A stretch of 64,000 bases of DNA from Streptomyces sp. S.PNR 29 (GTDB lineage: Bacteria > Actinomycetota > Actinomycetes > Streptomycetales > Streptomycetaceae), in contig NZ_JANUQM010000010.1 in assembly GCF_030386795.1 (NCBI RefSeq), forward strand, positions 124,001 through 188,000. The letters are read 5' to 3'. The notes under the pieces were generated by a model. That model was not told where the DNA came from. It saw only the letters and a program-made list of their open reading frames with translations, and did not search any database. The number at the start of each line of letters is the position of its first letter. The first letter of the stretch is position 1. The position numbers and the translations under genes are program-made. Below are positions 32,377-41,254 of this stretch, piece after piece.

Positions 32377-33434
32377 CCGAGCTCCATCTGTGGCTGCGCC
32401 ACGAGGTCCGTACGACCGAGCGGCGCACGCCGATCGTGCCCTCCGACGCCCGCCGCCTCGTCGAGAACGGTGTCACCCTCACCGTGGAGGAGTCACCGCA
32501 GCGGATCTTCCCGATCGAGGAGTACGAGGCGGCCGGCTGCCGGGTCGCGCCCGCGGGATCGTGGACCTCGGCGCCCGAGGACGCCGTGATCACCGGCCTG
32601 AAGGAACTCCCCGACGAACCGGCCCGGTTGGTCCACCGCCACCTCTACTTCGGGCACGCCTACAAGCGGCAGCCGGGAGCGGCGGAGCTGCTGCGGCGGT
32701 TCGCCGCCGGGGGAGGGCGGCTGTTCGACGTGGAGTACCTGGTGGACGACACCGGGCGGCGCCTGGCCGCCTTCGGGTTCTGGGCGGGCTATCTGGGCGC
32801 GGCCCTGGCGGTGCTCCAGCACCGGGGCAGGACGGCCGCGCCCCTGACGCCCACGACGAAGGACGAACTGGACGCGAGGCTGCGGCCCGCGGCCGGGGAC
32901 GCGGACTTCACCGCACTCGTGATCGGCTCTCTCGGCCGCAGCGGCCGGGGCGCGCGTGTGGCGTTCTCCGTGGCCGGGGTCGAGCCCACCTGCTGGGACC
33001 TGGAGGAGACCCGCGACCTGGACCGCCGCGCCCTGCTGGACCACGACGTGATGGTGAACGCGGTCCTCGCCACCAGCCCGGTGCCGCCCTTCCTCCGTGA
33101 GCAGGACCTCGACGACCCGTCCCGTCGTCTGCGCACGCTCTGCGATGTCACCTGCGACGTCGGCTCGCCCCTCAACGTCCTGCCGATCTACGACCGCACC
33201 ACCGACTGGGACGAGCCCGCCCGCCGGCTGCGCAAGGAGCCCCCGCTCGACCTGATCGCCATCGACAACCTGCCGTCCCTGCTGCCGAAGGAGTCCAGCA
33301 CCGACTTCTCGGCCGCCCTGCTGCCCCACCTGCTGGACTTCGGCGTCGGCGGGCCGTGGGGCCGCTGCCTGGACAGCTTCCACCGGGCCTGCCGTGAACT
33401 GGGTGTCGAGGGAGAGGAGTTCGGTGATGTCTGA
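32373..33434 (+). CDS. Saccharopine dehydrogenase, L-lysine-forming type (alanine dehydrogenase/PNT fold)
   Basis: 353 residues. It starts with the AlaDH/PNT N-domain (LWLRHEVRTTERRTPIVPSDA) and has active-site-like HLYFGHAYKRQ near 90-100, a hallmark of LYS1-type saccharopine dehydrogenases. It then shows a late nucleotide-binding ALVIGSLGRSGRGA near 184-197. The enzyme joins or splits lysine and 2-oxoglutarate through saccharopine with NAD(H). ATG 32373 overlaps the oxidase stop; its own stop is overlapped by the next gene by 8 nt. Confidence 0.85.
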   Translation: MTELHLWLRHEVRTTERRTPIVPSDARRLVENGVTLTVEESPQRIFPIEEYEAAGCRVAPAGSWTSAPEDAVITGLKELPDEPARLVHRHLYFGHAYKRQPGAAELLRRFAAGGGRLFDVEYLVDDTGRRLAAFGFWAGYLGAALAVLQHRGRTAAPLTPTTKDELDARLRPAAGDADFTALVIGSLGRSGRGARVAFSVAGVEPTCWDLEETRDLDRRALLDHDVMVNAVLATSPVPPFLREQDLDDPSRRLRTLCDVTCDVGSPLNVLPIYDRTTDWDEPARRLRKEPPLDLIAIDNLPSLLPKESSTDFSAALLPHLLDFGVGGPWGRCLDSFHRACRELGVEGEEFGDV

Positions 33435-34578
33435 CCTGAGTCCCGCGAGCGGCACCGTGCACTGGATCGGTGCCGGCCTGTCCACGGGCAGCGGCCTGGC
33501 CCGGCTGTGCGAGACGGCCGAGCGGGTACGGCTGTGGCACCGCACCGAGGACCGCGCGGCCGGCGCCCTCGACCGGCTGGGCCTGACGGGACGCGCCGAA
33601 CCCCGCGCCTACACGCTCTCCGCGCTCACGGCAGCCTTGGCGCCCGGCGATGTCGTCGTGTCGATGCTGCCCGCTTCCGAACACGCCGGGCTGCTGGCCG
33701 CCTGCGTGGACCGGCGGGCCCATTTCGCCTGCTCCAGCTATGTTTCGGACGCGGTCCTCGCGCAGGTGCCCGCGGCCCTCGCCGCGGGGCTCGTCGTACT
33801 GACGGAGGCGGGGCTCGACCCGGGCATCGACCACCTCTTCGCGCACGACCTGGTCGCCCGGGCCCGCGAGGCGGTCGGCGACACGACCGCGGCCTCGTAC
33901 GACCTCACCTCGTACTGCGGCGGCGTCCCCGCCGTCCCGAACGACTTCACCTACCGCTTCAGCTGGGCGCCCCTGGGCGTGCTCAACGCCCTTCGCTCGC
34001 CCGCCCGTTACATCGAGGACGGCGCGCAGACCCTCGCCGAGCGCCCCTGGGAGGCCACCCGGCGGCACGTTCTCGACGGGGAGGCCTTCGAGGTCTACCC
34101 CAACCGCGACAGCGTCCCGTTCGTCGAGCAGTACGGCCTGCCGCCCGCCTGGAAGCCACGGACGTTCGTGCGCGGCACTCTGCGCCTGGCGGGCTGGCTG
34201 CGGGCCTGGGACGGCGTCTTCGAGGAGCTGAAGAGCGGCGACGACGCACGGATCGCCGCCCTGGCACGGGAGTTGGCGGACGCCTACCCGACCACCGACG
34301 CCGACCGCGACCGTGTCGTCCTCGCCGTGTCGCTGGACGTGCGGGGCGCGGAGGGACTGTCGTGGTCGGACGGCTGCCTCCTCGACCTGGTGGGCGACGC
34401 GGAGGAGAGCGCCATGGCCCGCTGCGTCTCCCGCACCCTCGCCCTGGGCGTCCGCCACATCCTGGACGGCTCCCTGCCGGCGGGCCTGAACCGGGCCGCG
34501 GAGACGGCCGAGCGGTCCCGTCAGTGGCTGCGCGAACTCGCCGACGAGGGCGTCCGGTTCGGGCGGCTCAGTCCTTGA
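33427..34578 (+). CDS. Saccharopine dehydrogenase, glutamate-forming type
   Basis: 383 residues. The N-terminal Rossmann motif is WIGAGLSTGSGLARL (about 13-27), and the family loop TEAGLDPGIDHLFAHDLV lies near 133-150, followed by SYCGGVPAVP. This is the LYS9/LKR-SDH-like partner, which converts saccharopine to glutamate and aminoadipate semialdehyde. ATG 33427 overlaps the previous gene by 8 nt. The stop overlaps the convergent serine hydrolase by 11 nt. With the two preceding genes it makes a saccharopine route for lysine breakdown. Confidence 0.82.
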   Translation: MSDLSPASGTVHWIGAGLSTGSGLARLCETAERVRLWHRTEDRAAGALDRLGLTGRAEPRAYTLSALTAALAPGDVVVSMLPASEHAGLLAACVDRRAHFACSSYVSDAVLAQVPAALAAGLVVLTEAGLDPGIDHLFAHDLVARAREAVGDTTAASYDLTSYCGGVPAVPNDFTYRFSWAPLGVLNALRSPARYIEDGAQTLAERPWEATRRHVLDGEAFEVYPNRDSVPFVEQYGLPPAWKPRTFVRGTLRLAGWLRAWDGVFEELKSGDDARIAALARELADAYPTTDADRDRVVLAVSLDVRGAEGLSWSDGCLLDLVGDAEESAMARCVSRTLALGVRHILDGSLPAGLNRAAETAERSRQWLRELADEGVRFGRLSP

Positions 34579-35797
34579 CGGCCTCGTGCACGAGCCGCTT
34601 GAGGTCCGGGAAGGTCGTGTGCGAGGACTTCGGCCGTACCTGCGTCATGAACTGCACGGTCAGATCGCGGCTCGGGTCGACCCAGAAGGTCGTGGTCGCC
34701 ACGCCGCTCCAGCCGTAGGTGCCGAGGCCGGAGGGCGCCTGGGTGCGGGCGGGGTCGATCACCACCGAGACGCCGAGACCGAAGCCGACGCCGTCGTTGC
34801 CGCGCTCGTCGTGGGCGGGGCGGCTGCCGAAGGCGCGCAGGTCGGCGTTGCCGGGCAGCTGGTTGCGGGTCATGAGGTCCACCGTCCGCGGGGCGAGCAG
34901 ACGGGTGCCGTCGAGTTCGCCGCGGCGTCGCAGCAGCTCCATGAAGCGGTGGACGTCATGGGCCGAGGCCACCATGCCGCCGCTGCCGGACAGGAACCGC
35001 GGCCGGCCCCGCAGCGGCAATCCGGGGATCGGTTCGATGCCGCCGCCGTCCCGCTCCCCGTACAGCTCGGCCAGCCGCTCGGCCTGCTCGTCCGTGACGC
35101 AGAACCCGGCGTCGGCCATGCCGAGGGGCCCGAAGATCCGCTCGGCGAGGAACGCGTCCAGCGGCTGTCCGGACACCACCTCGATGACCCGGCCCAGCAC
35201 GTTGCTCGCGACCGAGTAGTTCCACTGCGTGCCCGGCTCGAACTGCAGCGGCAGGCTCGCGTACAGGTCGACCGTCGCGGCCAGGTCCCAGCCGGGACGC
35301 ACGGAGGACTCCAGTCCGGCGGCGCGGTAGAGGGCGTCGACGGGGTGGGTGTGGTAGAAGCCGAAGGTCAGGCCGGCGGTGTGGGTCATCAGGTGCCGGA
35401 CGAGTATCGGGCCGGCGGCCGGCCGGGTCTCGGTGCCGTCGCCGGAGCCGCCGATGTAGACGCGCGGGTTCTCGAAGGCCGGGATGTGGTCGGCGACCGG
35501 GTCGTCCAGCGACAGCCGGCCCTCCTCCACCAGCATGAGCGCGGCGACCGAGGTGACCGGCTTGGTCATGGAGTAGATCCGCCACAGCGTGTCGGTCCCG
35601 ACGGGGAGCCCGGCCGCGAGGTCGCGGTGGCCGTGGGTGGTGAGGTGGGCGACGCGTCCGCCGCGGGTGACGGACACGAGGTAGCCGGGGAGGTGTCCTT
35701 CGTCGACCTGGTGGGCGAAGTGCTGGTCGAGGCGGTCCAGAGCCTTCGGATCCAGTCCCACTTCACCCGGGTCGACCTCTTGTCGCAGCTGTGCCAT
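34568..35797 (-). CDS. Serine hydrolase, beta-lactamase/EstB (class C-like) family
   Basis: 409 residues with no signal peptide, so cytoplasmic. The nucleophile motif S-x-x-K is SMTKP near 75-79, and Y-x-N-like YSVAS lies near 193. A GYGWSG-type glycine motif near the C-terminus (about 360) replaces KTG. HLMTHTAGLTFGF is the usual flanking block. Members are esterases or peptidases rather than drug-resistance enzymes. ATG 35797 has GGAGG upstream. It is not obviously part of any neighbouring operon. Confidence 0.88.
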   Translation of the reverse strand: MAQLRQEVDPGEVGLDPKALDRLDQHFAHQVDEGHLPGYLVSVTRGGRVAHLTTHGHRDLAAGLPVGTDTLWRIYSMTKPVTSVAALMLVEEGRLSLDDPVADHIPAFENPRVYIGGSGDGTETRPAAGPILVRHLMTHTAGLTFGFYHTHPVDALYRAAGLESSVRPGWDLAATVDLYASLPLQFEPGTQWNYSVASNVLGRVIEVVSGQPLDAFLAERIFGPLGMADAGFCVTDEQAERLAELYGERDGGGIEPIPGLPLRGRPRFLSGSGGMVASAHDVHRFMELLRRRGELDGTRLLAPRTVDLMTRNQLPGNADLRAFGSRPAHDERGNDGVGFGLGVSVVIDPARTQAPSGLGTYGWSGVATTTFWVDPSRDLTVQFMTQVRPKSSHTTFPDLKRLVHEAVKD

Positions 35798-35860
35798 GGC
35801 TTTCCTCCGTCGCATTCCTCAAGTGCGATCCGGCATACCCAGCACGGATGCCCTCAGACC

Positions 35861-37207
35861 TCATCGTGGCGCAGTAACACGCGAAGGGCCGGCTTCGTCG
35901 GGAAGACCGACGATCGTGACGCCGCGGCGTCCCGGCAGCGCGAGCCCCGCCGTCGCACCGGCCACCGCCACAGCGGCCAGGGTGAGCAGGGCCGCTCCCG
36001 CGCCGCCGAGCGCCATGAGGGTGGTCGCGGCGGCGACCCCCAGCGTCGGCCCGACGTTCATCGCGGTCTGCTGCAGCCCGCCCGCCACTCCGGCCGACGC
36101 GACGGGGGCCTGCCGCACGACGACATGGGTCGCCGCCACCATCACCGTGCCGAACCCGGCACCGATCAGCGCGAAGCCGCCGCACAGCGCGGGCGTGGCC
36201 GACGCTCGGGAGAGCACCAGGATGCCCAGGGCGAGGACGGCCATCGCCGCCACGGTCGTCCGGCGCGCACCGGCCCGGCGCAGCAGCACGGCGCAGCAGG
36301 GCGCCGCGAGCACCATCAGCAGGGCCAACGGCAGGCTGCGCAGGGCGCTTTGGACGGGGTCCAGGCCGAGCGTGTCCTGCAGGACGAAGGTGCCCGCGAA
36401 CAGCGTGCCCGACAGGGCGGCCGACGCGGCCACCAGGATGCCGAGCGCCGAGCCGACGGCCGGGGAGCGGGCGATGTCCTCCGGCACCAGCGGTCTGGCC
36501 GTACGGCGCTCATGGCGGACGAAGGCGGCTCCCGCGGCCGGCCCGGCCACCGCCGTCCAGCCGGGCTCCGGCAGCGCGACGAGGGCGTGCACCAGGCAGG
36601 CGAGCGTCACGGCGAGAAGCAGGGCGCCGGGGAGGTCCAGCGGGGAGCGGTGGGCGCGTCTCGGGCCCGGTACGGCGAGGGCGAGCACGCCGAACGCCAG
36701 CGCGGGCACGACGTTGACGAGGAACACGGCACGCCAGCCAGGCCCGGCCACCAGCGCCCCGCCCGCGACCGGCCCGGCGGCCGCCGCCAGTCCGATCGCG
36801 CTGGTCCGCAGGGCGATCGGCAGCCGCAGCCGGTCGGGCGGGTACGCGGCGCGCAGCATCCCGAGTGTGGCCGGTTGCAGCAGCGCACCGGAGACTCCCT
36901 GGGCGATCCGCAGGGCGATCACCCAGCCGGCGTCGGGGGCCAGCCCGACGCCCGCGGACGCGGCGCCGAAGCCGAGCATGCCGATGCCGAAGACCCGCTG
37001 GTGCCCGTACCGGTCGCCGAGCCGCCCGGCGAACACCAGCAGGCTCGCCACCGCGATCAGATATCCCGTGCTGGTCCACTGCACCTGCCCGAACGAGGCG
37101 TCCAGGTCCCGTTGCAGCGTGGGCTGTGCGACGGTGAGGACCGTGCCGTCCAGGGCGACGACCGCCGCCCCGGCCACGCTGCTCGCGAGCGTCAGACGGG
37201 GGTTCAC
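35861..37207 (-). CDS. MFS drug exporter (DHA2-like)
   Basis: 448 residues with 12-14 predicted helices. VALDGTVLTVAQPTLQRDL in helix 1 (about 17-35) is the DHA2 motif C-like start, and the A motif is GRLGDRYGHQRVF (about 61-73). GTG 37207 overlaps the stop of the upstream TetR gene (GTGA), so regulator and exporter are co-transcribed. The TetR protein presumably represses both through operators at 37781-37818. Substrate unknown. Confidence 0.88.
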   Translation of the reverse strand: MNPRLTLASSVAGAAVVALDGTVLTVAQPTLQRDLDASFGQVQWTSTGYLIAVASLLVFAGRLGDRYGHQRVFGIGMLGFGAASAGVGLAPDAGWVIALRIAQGVSGALLQPATLGMLRAAYPPDRLRLPIALRTSAIGLAAAAGPVAGGALVAGPGWRAVFLVNVVPALAFGVLALAVPGPRRAHRSPLDLPGALLLAVTLACLVHALVALPEPGWTAVAGPAAGAAFVRHERRTARPLVPEDIARSPAVGSALGILVAASAALSGTLFAGTFVLQDTLGLDPVQSALRSLPLALLMVLAAPCCAVLLRRAGARRTTVAAMAVLALGILVLSRASATPALCGGFALIGAGFGTVMVAATHVVVRQAPVASAGVAGGLQQTAMNVGPTLGVAAATTLMALGGAGAALLTLAAVAVAGATAGLALPGRRGVTIVGLPDEAGPSRVTAPR

Positions 37208-37788
37208 CGCCCGTCCCCGCGACCGAGGTGAGCGTCCAGGGCGGACCGCAGCAGGGGCACGAAGTCGTCGGCGCCGGTGGCGAGTTGCATGCTGCCCCAG
37301 CGCCACAGCTGGGCGATGCCGTGCAGGTTCGCCCACAGCGCGCCCGCGACGAGCCGGGCATCCGCCTCCGGGCGGACACGGCCGACCAGGTCCACCAGGC
37401 GGCCGAACAGCGGAAGGCTGGTGTCCCGCAGCCCCAAGTGGCCGCTCTCCAGCAGGTCGTGGCGGAACATCAGCTCGTACATGCCGGGGTTGTCCAGCGC
37501 GAAATCCAGGTAGACGCGGACCAGCGTCTCCAGCTCGGCACGCGGGGCCGCGCCCTCGCCGGTCGCCGCCGTCACCCGGTCCGCCAGCTCGGCGAAACCG
37601 CGGCGCGCGATGGCCGACAGCAACTCCAGATGCGTGGGGAAGTAGCGGCGCGGCGCACCGTGCGAGACGCCGGCCCGGCGGGCGATCTCCCGCAGGCTCA
37701 GCGCCCCCACACCCTCCCGCGTCACCAGATCGACGCCGGCCTCGACCAGCCGGGCGCGCAGCCCCGTCTCGGGTTCGTTCACAGACAC
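37204..37788 (-). CDS. TetR-family repressor of the MFS exporter
   Basis: 194 residues. The helix-turn-helix is LSLREIARRAGVSHGAPRRYFPT (about 30-52), and the C-terminal ligand domain is TetR_C-like with LELLSAIARRGF following. The start can be GTG 37788 or GTG 37782; the first falls exactly in the centre of an operator-like palindrome, and the second is inside its left arm, so the message is probably leaderless or very short-leadered. It is coupled to the exporter gene and divergent from the F420-type enzyme gene. Confidence 0.88.
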   Translation of the reverse strand: MSVNEPETGLRARLVEAGVDLVTREGVGALSLREIARRAGVSHGAPRRYFPTHLELLSAIARRGFAELADRVTAATGEGAAPRAELETLVRVYLDFALDNPGMYELMFRHDLLESGHLGLRDTSLPLFGRLVDLVGRVRPEADARLVAGALWANLHGIAQLWRWGSMQLATGADDFVPLLRSALDAHLGRGDGR

Positions 37789-37818
37789 TGTCTACCAGTC
37801 GTAGTAGACACTGTCTAC
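37781..37818. promoter_or_regulatory. Double TetR-type operator
   Basis: Two copies of GTAGACA-C-TGTCTAC. The copy at 37804-37818 is a perfect 15-bp palindrome. The copy at 37781-37795 (ACAGACACTGTCTAC) differs at two positions of its left arm. Centres are 23 bp apart, about two helical turns, so dimers would sit on nearly the same face. The pair covers the start of the TetR gene and lies 49-86 bp upstream of the divergent 37867 gene. Confidence 0.75.
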
Positions 37819-37866
37819 GGTGCTGGTGCGGGAATGGTCGGGCCGACCGGGCCGGTTGACCCGGAT

Positions 37867-38316
37867 ATGACTCAGGACGCCACGCAGGAAGCGCTGCTCA
37901 GCCTGCTCTCCGAAGGCCACGGCGGGGTGCTGGTCACCCTCAAGCGCGACGGCCGCCCCCAGTTGTCGAACGTCAGCCACGCCTACTACCCCGACGAGCG
38001 GATCATCCGGGTGTCCCTCACGGACGACCGCGCCAAGACCCGCAACCTGCGCCGTGACCCCCGGGCGTCGTACCACGTGACCACCCCCGACCGGTGGGCC
38101 TACACGGTCGCCGAGGGCACGGCCGACCTCTCGCCGGTGGCCTCGGACCCGCACGACGAGACGGTCGAGGAGCTCATCCGCCTCTACCGTGACGTCCAGG
38201 GCGAGCACCCCGACTGGGACGACTACCGGGCCGCGATGGTCCGCGACCGCCGCCTCGTGCTGCGGCTGCGGGTGGAGCGGGCCTACGGCATCCCCAGGAG
38301 GGCGGACCGGGGCTGA
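37867..38316 (+). CDS. PPOX-class F420-dependent oxidoreductase (flavin-binding split barrel)
   Basis: 149 residues, one split-barrel domain. The N-terminal LLSEGHGGVLVTLKRDGRPQLSNVSHAYY and KTRNLRRDPRAS are typical of the TIGR03618-like PPOX group, which uses F420 or flavin to reduce small substrates. It shares the double-operator region with the TetR/MFS pair, so it may modify the compound the exporter removes. The start ATG 37867 lacks a strong ribosome-binding site. Confidence 0.82.
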   Translation: MTQDATQEALLSLLSEGHGGVLVTLKRDGRPQLSNVSHAYYPDERIIRVSLTDDRAKTRNLRRDPRASYHVTTPDRWAYTVAEGTADLSPVASDPHDETVEELIRLYRDVQGEHPDWDDYRAAMVRDRRLVLRLRVERAYGIPRRADRG

Positions 38317-38405
38317 CGTGGGCCGTGTTCCGCCCGGCCGGCGCCATGAGCCACCGGAACCTGAGTATCAGCATCAATGTCAGTGCCGCCCGGTACGGTC
38401 CCGCC

Positions 38406-38840
38406 ATGGCAGCCACATTCGATCTCACCCTGGACTGTGCGGACGCACAGCTCCTCGCCGCGTTCTGGAAGACGGCGCTGGGCTATGTCGACGAGCCACC
38501 GCCGGCTCCCTTCACCACACGCGAGGAGTGGCTCGCGCAGTTCGATCTGCCGGAGGACGAGTCGGCGGACGACGGAGCCTGGCTCTGCGACCCGGACGGC
38601 GCCGGGCCCCGCCTGTCCCTCTTCAAGGTCCCCGAGGCCAAGACGGGCAAGAACCGGCTCCACATCGACATCCGGGTGCCGGGACACGGCGGCCCCGACG
38701 AGCGGTGGGCCCGTGTCCGCGCGGAGTCCGAGCGGCTGGTGACGGCGGGCGCGACCGTGCTGGAGGAGTACGACGGGCACCATGTCGTGATGGCCGACCC
38801 CGAGGGCAACGAGTTCTGCGTCGGCGCCGCCTCCGCGTGA
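38406..38840 (+). CDS. VOC/glyoxalase-like domain protein
   Basis: 144 residues of the glyoxalase_6 type: FDLTLDCADAQLLAAFWKTALGY at the N-terminus and VVMADPEGNEFCVG at the C-terminus, the two ends of the beta-alpha-beta-beta-beta modules. A metal-ligand set is not obvious, and many such proteins are sequestration or resistance proteins. It follows the F420-type enzyme gene by 89 nt and may be in the same transcript. Confidence 0.82.
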   Translation: MAATFDLTLDCADAQLLAAFWKTALGYVDEPPPAPFTTREEWLAQFDLPEDESADDGAWLCDPDGAGPRLSLFKVPEAKTGKNRLHIDIRVPGHGGPDERWARVRAESERLVTAGATVLEEYDGHHVVMADPEGNEFCVGAASA

Positions 38841-38841
38841 C

Positions 38842-38873
38842 GGTCCCCGGATGCCACGAGGGATCCGGGGACC
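38842..38873. terminator. Bidirectional terminator
   Basis: Perfect 11-bp stem GGTCCCCGGAT / ATCCGGGGACC with a 10-nt loop. It begins 2 nt after the VOC gene and faces the convergent transporter gene (stop 38895). Confidence 0.8.
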
Positions 38874-38894
38874 CGGGGCATGCGGGGCGCGGGC

Positions 38895-40241
38895 TCAGGC
38901 CGTCACCGTCTCCGGCTGTGACGTCTCCTGCCGGGCCCGCTCGCCGAGCCGTTCCGTCGGCACCTTGTGGGTCTCGCGGGCCGAGAGCGCGGCGATCACC
39001 GGCGGGACGCACAGGGCCGCCGTGAACAGGGCCACCGCCGACCAGTCGTCGCCGTTCGGGCCGGCGATCCGCGCGGCGAAGGTGACCGCGAACCCGGCCA
39101 CCGCGAAGCCGATCTGCGTGCCGATCGCCACGCCGGACAGCCGGACCCGGGTGGAGAACATCTCGCCGTAGAAGGCGGGCCACACACCGTTCGCGGCGCT
39201 GTAGACGACGCCGAAGGCGACGATGCCGAGCAGCAGCGCCAGCGGGTAGGAGCCCGTCGAGATCGCCCAGAGGTAGGCGAACATCGTCACCGCGCTGCCG
39301 GCCGCGCCGATCAGGTAGACCGGGCGGCGGCCGATGCGGTCCGACAGCGTGGCCCACAGGGGGATGGCGGCCAGCGCGACCAGGTTGGCGAGCGCGCCCA
39401 CCCACAGCATCGACGAGCGGGACATGCCGACCGAGTCACTGGTCGCGTACGCCAGCGCCCACACCGTGAAGATCGTGCTGACCGAGGCGATGAGCGCGCC
39501 CGCGATCACCCGCAGCACGTCCGCCCAGTGCTCCCGCACCAGCACGACCAGCGGCAGCTTCGCCACGCCCTCGCTCGCGGCCTGCTGGGAGAAGGCCGGG
39601 GTCTCCTCCAGCGTGCGGCGGATGACGTGGCCGGCGACGGCGACCGCGACGCTCAGCCAGAACGGGACCCGCCAGCCCCAGGACAGCAGCTGGTCCTCGG
39701 GGAGCGCGGCGACCGGGACGAAGACCAGGGTCGCGAGGAGCTGGCCGCCCTGCGTGCCGCTCAGGGTGAAGCTGGTGAAGAACCCGCGCCGGCCCGGTGG
39801 CGCGTGTTCCAGGGTCATCGAGTTGGCGCTGGCCTGTTCTCCCGCCGCCGATATGCCCTGCAGCACCCGGCACAGCACCAGCAGCACCGGAGCGAGCGTG
39901 CCGACCTGGGCGCGGGTGGGCAGACAGCCGATGAGGAAGGTCGACAGGCCCATCAGGATCAGGGTGAAAACCATGATCTTCTTGCGCCCGAGGCGGTCGC
40001 CGAAGTGGCCGAGGAACAGCGCGCCGACCGGACGGGCCGCGTACGCGACACCGAACGTGGCCAGCGACAGCAGGGTCGCGGTGGCCGGGTCCGACTCGTC
40101 GAAGAAGACCTGCGGGAAGATCAGCGCGGCGGCGCTGCCGTAGATGAAGAAGTCGTAGTACTCCAGCGCGCTGCCGATCCAGGCGGCGGCCGCGGCTTTC
40201 TTCGGCTGCCCGGGTGGGGCGTCGGGGGCGGGGACGGACAC
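38895..40241 (-). CDS. Metabolite:H+ symporter (MHS family), likely shikimate/quinate uptake
   Basis: 448 residues. The MHS start ASALEYYDFFIYGSAAALIFPQVFF-type helix 1 (W-I-G-S-A-L-E-Y-Y-D-F-F-I-Y-G) lies at about 21-35, and motif A is GHFGDRLGRKKIMV (about 78-91). The family includes ShiA, KgtP and ProP. A role in shikimate or quinate import is inferred from the adjacent shikimate dehydrogenase and dehydroshikimate dehydratase genes and a shared TetR regulator. It lies 202 bp downstream of the regulator gene on the same strand, with its own operator-like palindrome in between. Confidence 0.85.
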   Translation of the reverse strand: MSVPAPDAPPGQPKKAAAAAWIGSALEYYDFFIYGSAAALIFPQVFFDESDPATATLLSLATFGVAYAARPVGALFLGHFGDRLGRKKIMVFTLILMGLSTFLIGCLPTRAQVGTLAPVLLVLCRVLQGISAAGEQASANSMTLEHAPPGRRGFFTSFTLSGTQGGQLLATLVFVPVAALPEDQLLSWGWRVPFWLSVAVAVAGHVIRRTLEETPAFSQQAASEGVAKLPLVVLVREHWADVLRVIAGALIASVSTIFTVWALAYATSDSVGMSRSSMLWVGALANLVALAAIPLWATLSDRIGRRPVYLIGAAGSAVTMFAYLWAISTGSYPLALLLGIVAFGVVYSAANGVWPAFYGEMFSTRVRLSGVAIGTQIGFAVAGFAVTFAARIAGPNGDDWSAVALFTAALCVPPVIAALSARETHKVPTERLGERARQETSQPETVTA

Positions 40242-40343
40242 GGCGTGCTCCTTCGAGGGGACTCCGACGCGGGCGGAGTGAGACGGCGGGGAGTAGTACC
40301 GGATCCCTGGGGTGACGGGACGGCCGTGCCGGGCGCTACCCGG

Positions 40344-40367
40344 CTAATTAACCCACTGGGTAGTTAG
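40344..40367. promoter_or_regulatory. Operator-like palindrome upstream of the MHS transporter
   Basis: A 24-bp imperfect inverted repeat has arms CTAATTAACCCA and TGGGTAGTTAG around a central C; the inner ACCCACTGGGT (40351-40361) is exact. It lies about 100 bp upstream of the transporter start in the 202-bp gap to the TetR gene. The outer CTAA/TTAG resembles the CTAA/TTAG ends of the palindrome at 41213-41236, so one regulator may bind both. Confidence 0.5.
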
Positions 40368-40443
40368 TAGCGGTTGGGTAGGGATGCTGCGCCCGCGTTT
40401 CCCACGTGTCAAGGGGTCGCGCCGTACGCGGTCGGTACGGCGC

Positions 40444-41109
40444 TCAGTCCGCCGCGCGCTCCGCGGTCAGGTAGGCGATCACCATGTCGCCGAGCATGGT
40501 GCGGTAGTGCTCGCGCCGGGCCGGGTCCACCAGGTCGCGGCCGAACAGGGCGCCGAAGGTGTGCCGGTTGGAGACCCGGAAGAAGCAGAAGGCGCTGATC
40601 ATCGCGTGCAGGTCGACCGCGTCGGCGTCGGACGTGAACAGCCCCGACTCCTGCCCCGCCTCCAGGATGCGGCGGATGACGTCCAGCGCCGGTGAGCCGA
40701 TCTTCCCGAGCTTCTCGGAGGCCGCGATGTGCTCCGCCCCGTGGATGTTCTCGATGCTGACCAGGCGGATGAAGTCGGGGTGCTGCTCATGGTGGTCGAA
40801 GGTCACCTCCGCCAGGCGCCGGATGGCCGCCACCGGGTCCAGGTGCTCGACGTCGAGCTGCTGCTCGGCCTCGCGGATCACGCTGTAGGCCCGCTCCAGG
40901 ACGGCCGTGAACAGCTGTTCCTTGCCGCCGAAGTAGTAGTAGATCATCCGCTTCGTGGTGCGGGTGCGGGCGGCGATCTCGTCCACGCGGGCCCCGTCGT
41001 AGCCGGCCCGCGCGAACTCCTGCGTGGCCACGTCGAGGATCTCGGCCTTGGTGCGGGCGGCGTCACGGATCCGCCCGTTCGGTCGTGCCGGTTCTTCGAC
41101 GCTGGTCAT
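40444..41109 (-). CDS. TetR-family regulator of shikimate/quinate genes
   Basis: 221 residues. The helix-turn-helix is ARVDEIAARTRTTKRMIYYYFGGKEQLF (about 40-67, key R-T-T-K-R-M-I-Y-Y-Y-F), followed by a C-terminal TetR_C domain. The MIYYYFGGKE core is typical of regulators of aromatic-acid catabolism. It is divergent from the shikimate dehydrogenase gene with a palindrome in the shared 145-bp gap, and lies upstream of the transporter gene. It is the probable repressor of all three catabolic genes, released by shikimate, dehydroshikimate or protocatechuate. Confidence 0.85.
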   Translation of the reverse strand: MTSVEEPARPNGRIRDAARTKAEILDVATQEFARAGYDGARVDEIAARTRTTKRMIYYYFGGKEQLFTAVLERAYSVIREAEQQLDVEHLDPVAAIRRLAEVTFDHHEQHPDFIRLVSIENIHGAEHIAASEKLGKIGSPALDVIRRILEAGQESGLFTSDADAVDLHAMISAFCFFRVSNRHTFGALFGRDLVDPARREHYRTMLGDMVIAYLTAERAAD

Positions 41110-41212
41110 CGGGTTCCTTCGGACGAGGGGCCAGTGCCGGTGATTGTAGAAGCACGCTCCGTGCCGCCGTACCCGACGAGGTCTTCCCCTGTCCGGCCCC
41201 TGGCTGCTATGA

Positions 41213-41236
41213 CTAACGTACTGGTTCGTACATTAG
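41213..41236. promoter_or_regulatory. TetR-type operator before shikimate dehydrogenase
   Basis: CTAACGTAC (41213-41221), spacer TGGTTC, GTACATTAG (41228-41236): arms complementary at 8 of 9 positions. The core GTAC-N6-GTAC is common in TetR operators. It lies 18 bp upstream of the GTG at 41255. Confidence 0.6.
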
Positions 41237-41254
41237 CCGCTCGGGAGGCCCGCG

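Noticed and set aside
34568..35797. Antibiotic-resistance beta-lactamase
   Set aside because: It has no signal peptide, and the class C KTG triad is replaced; the EstB-like esterase/peptidase group fits better.
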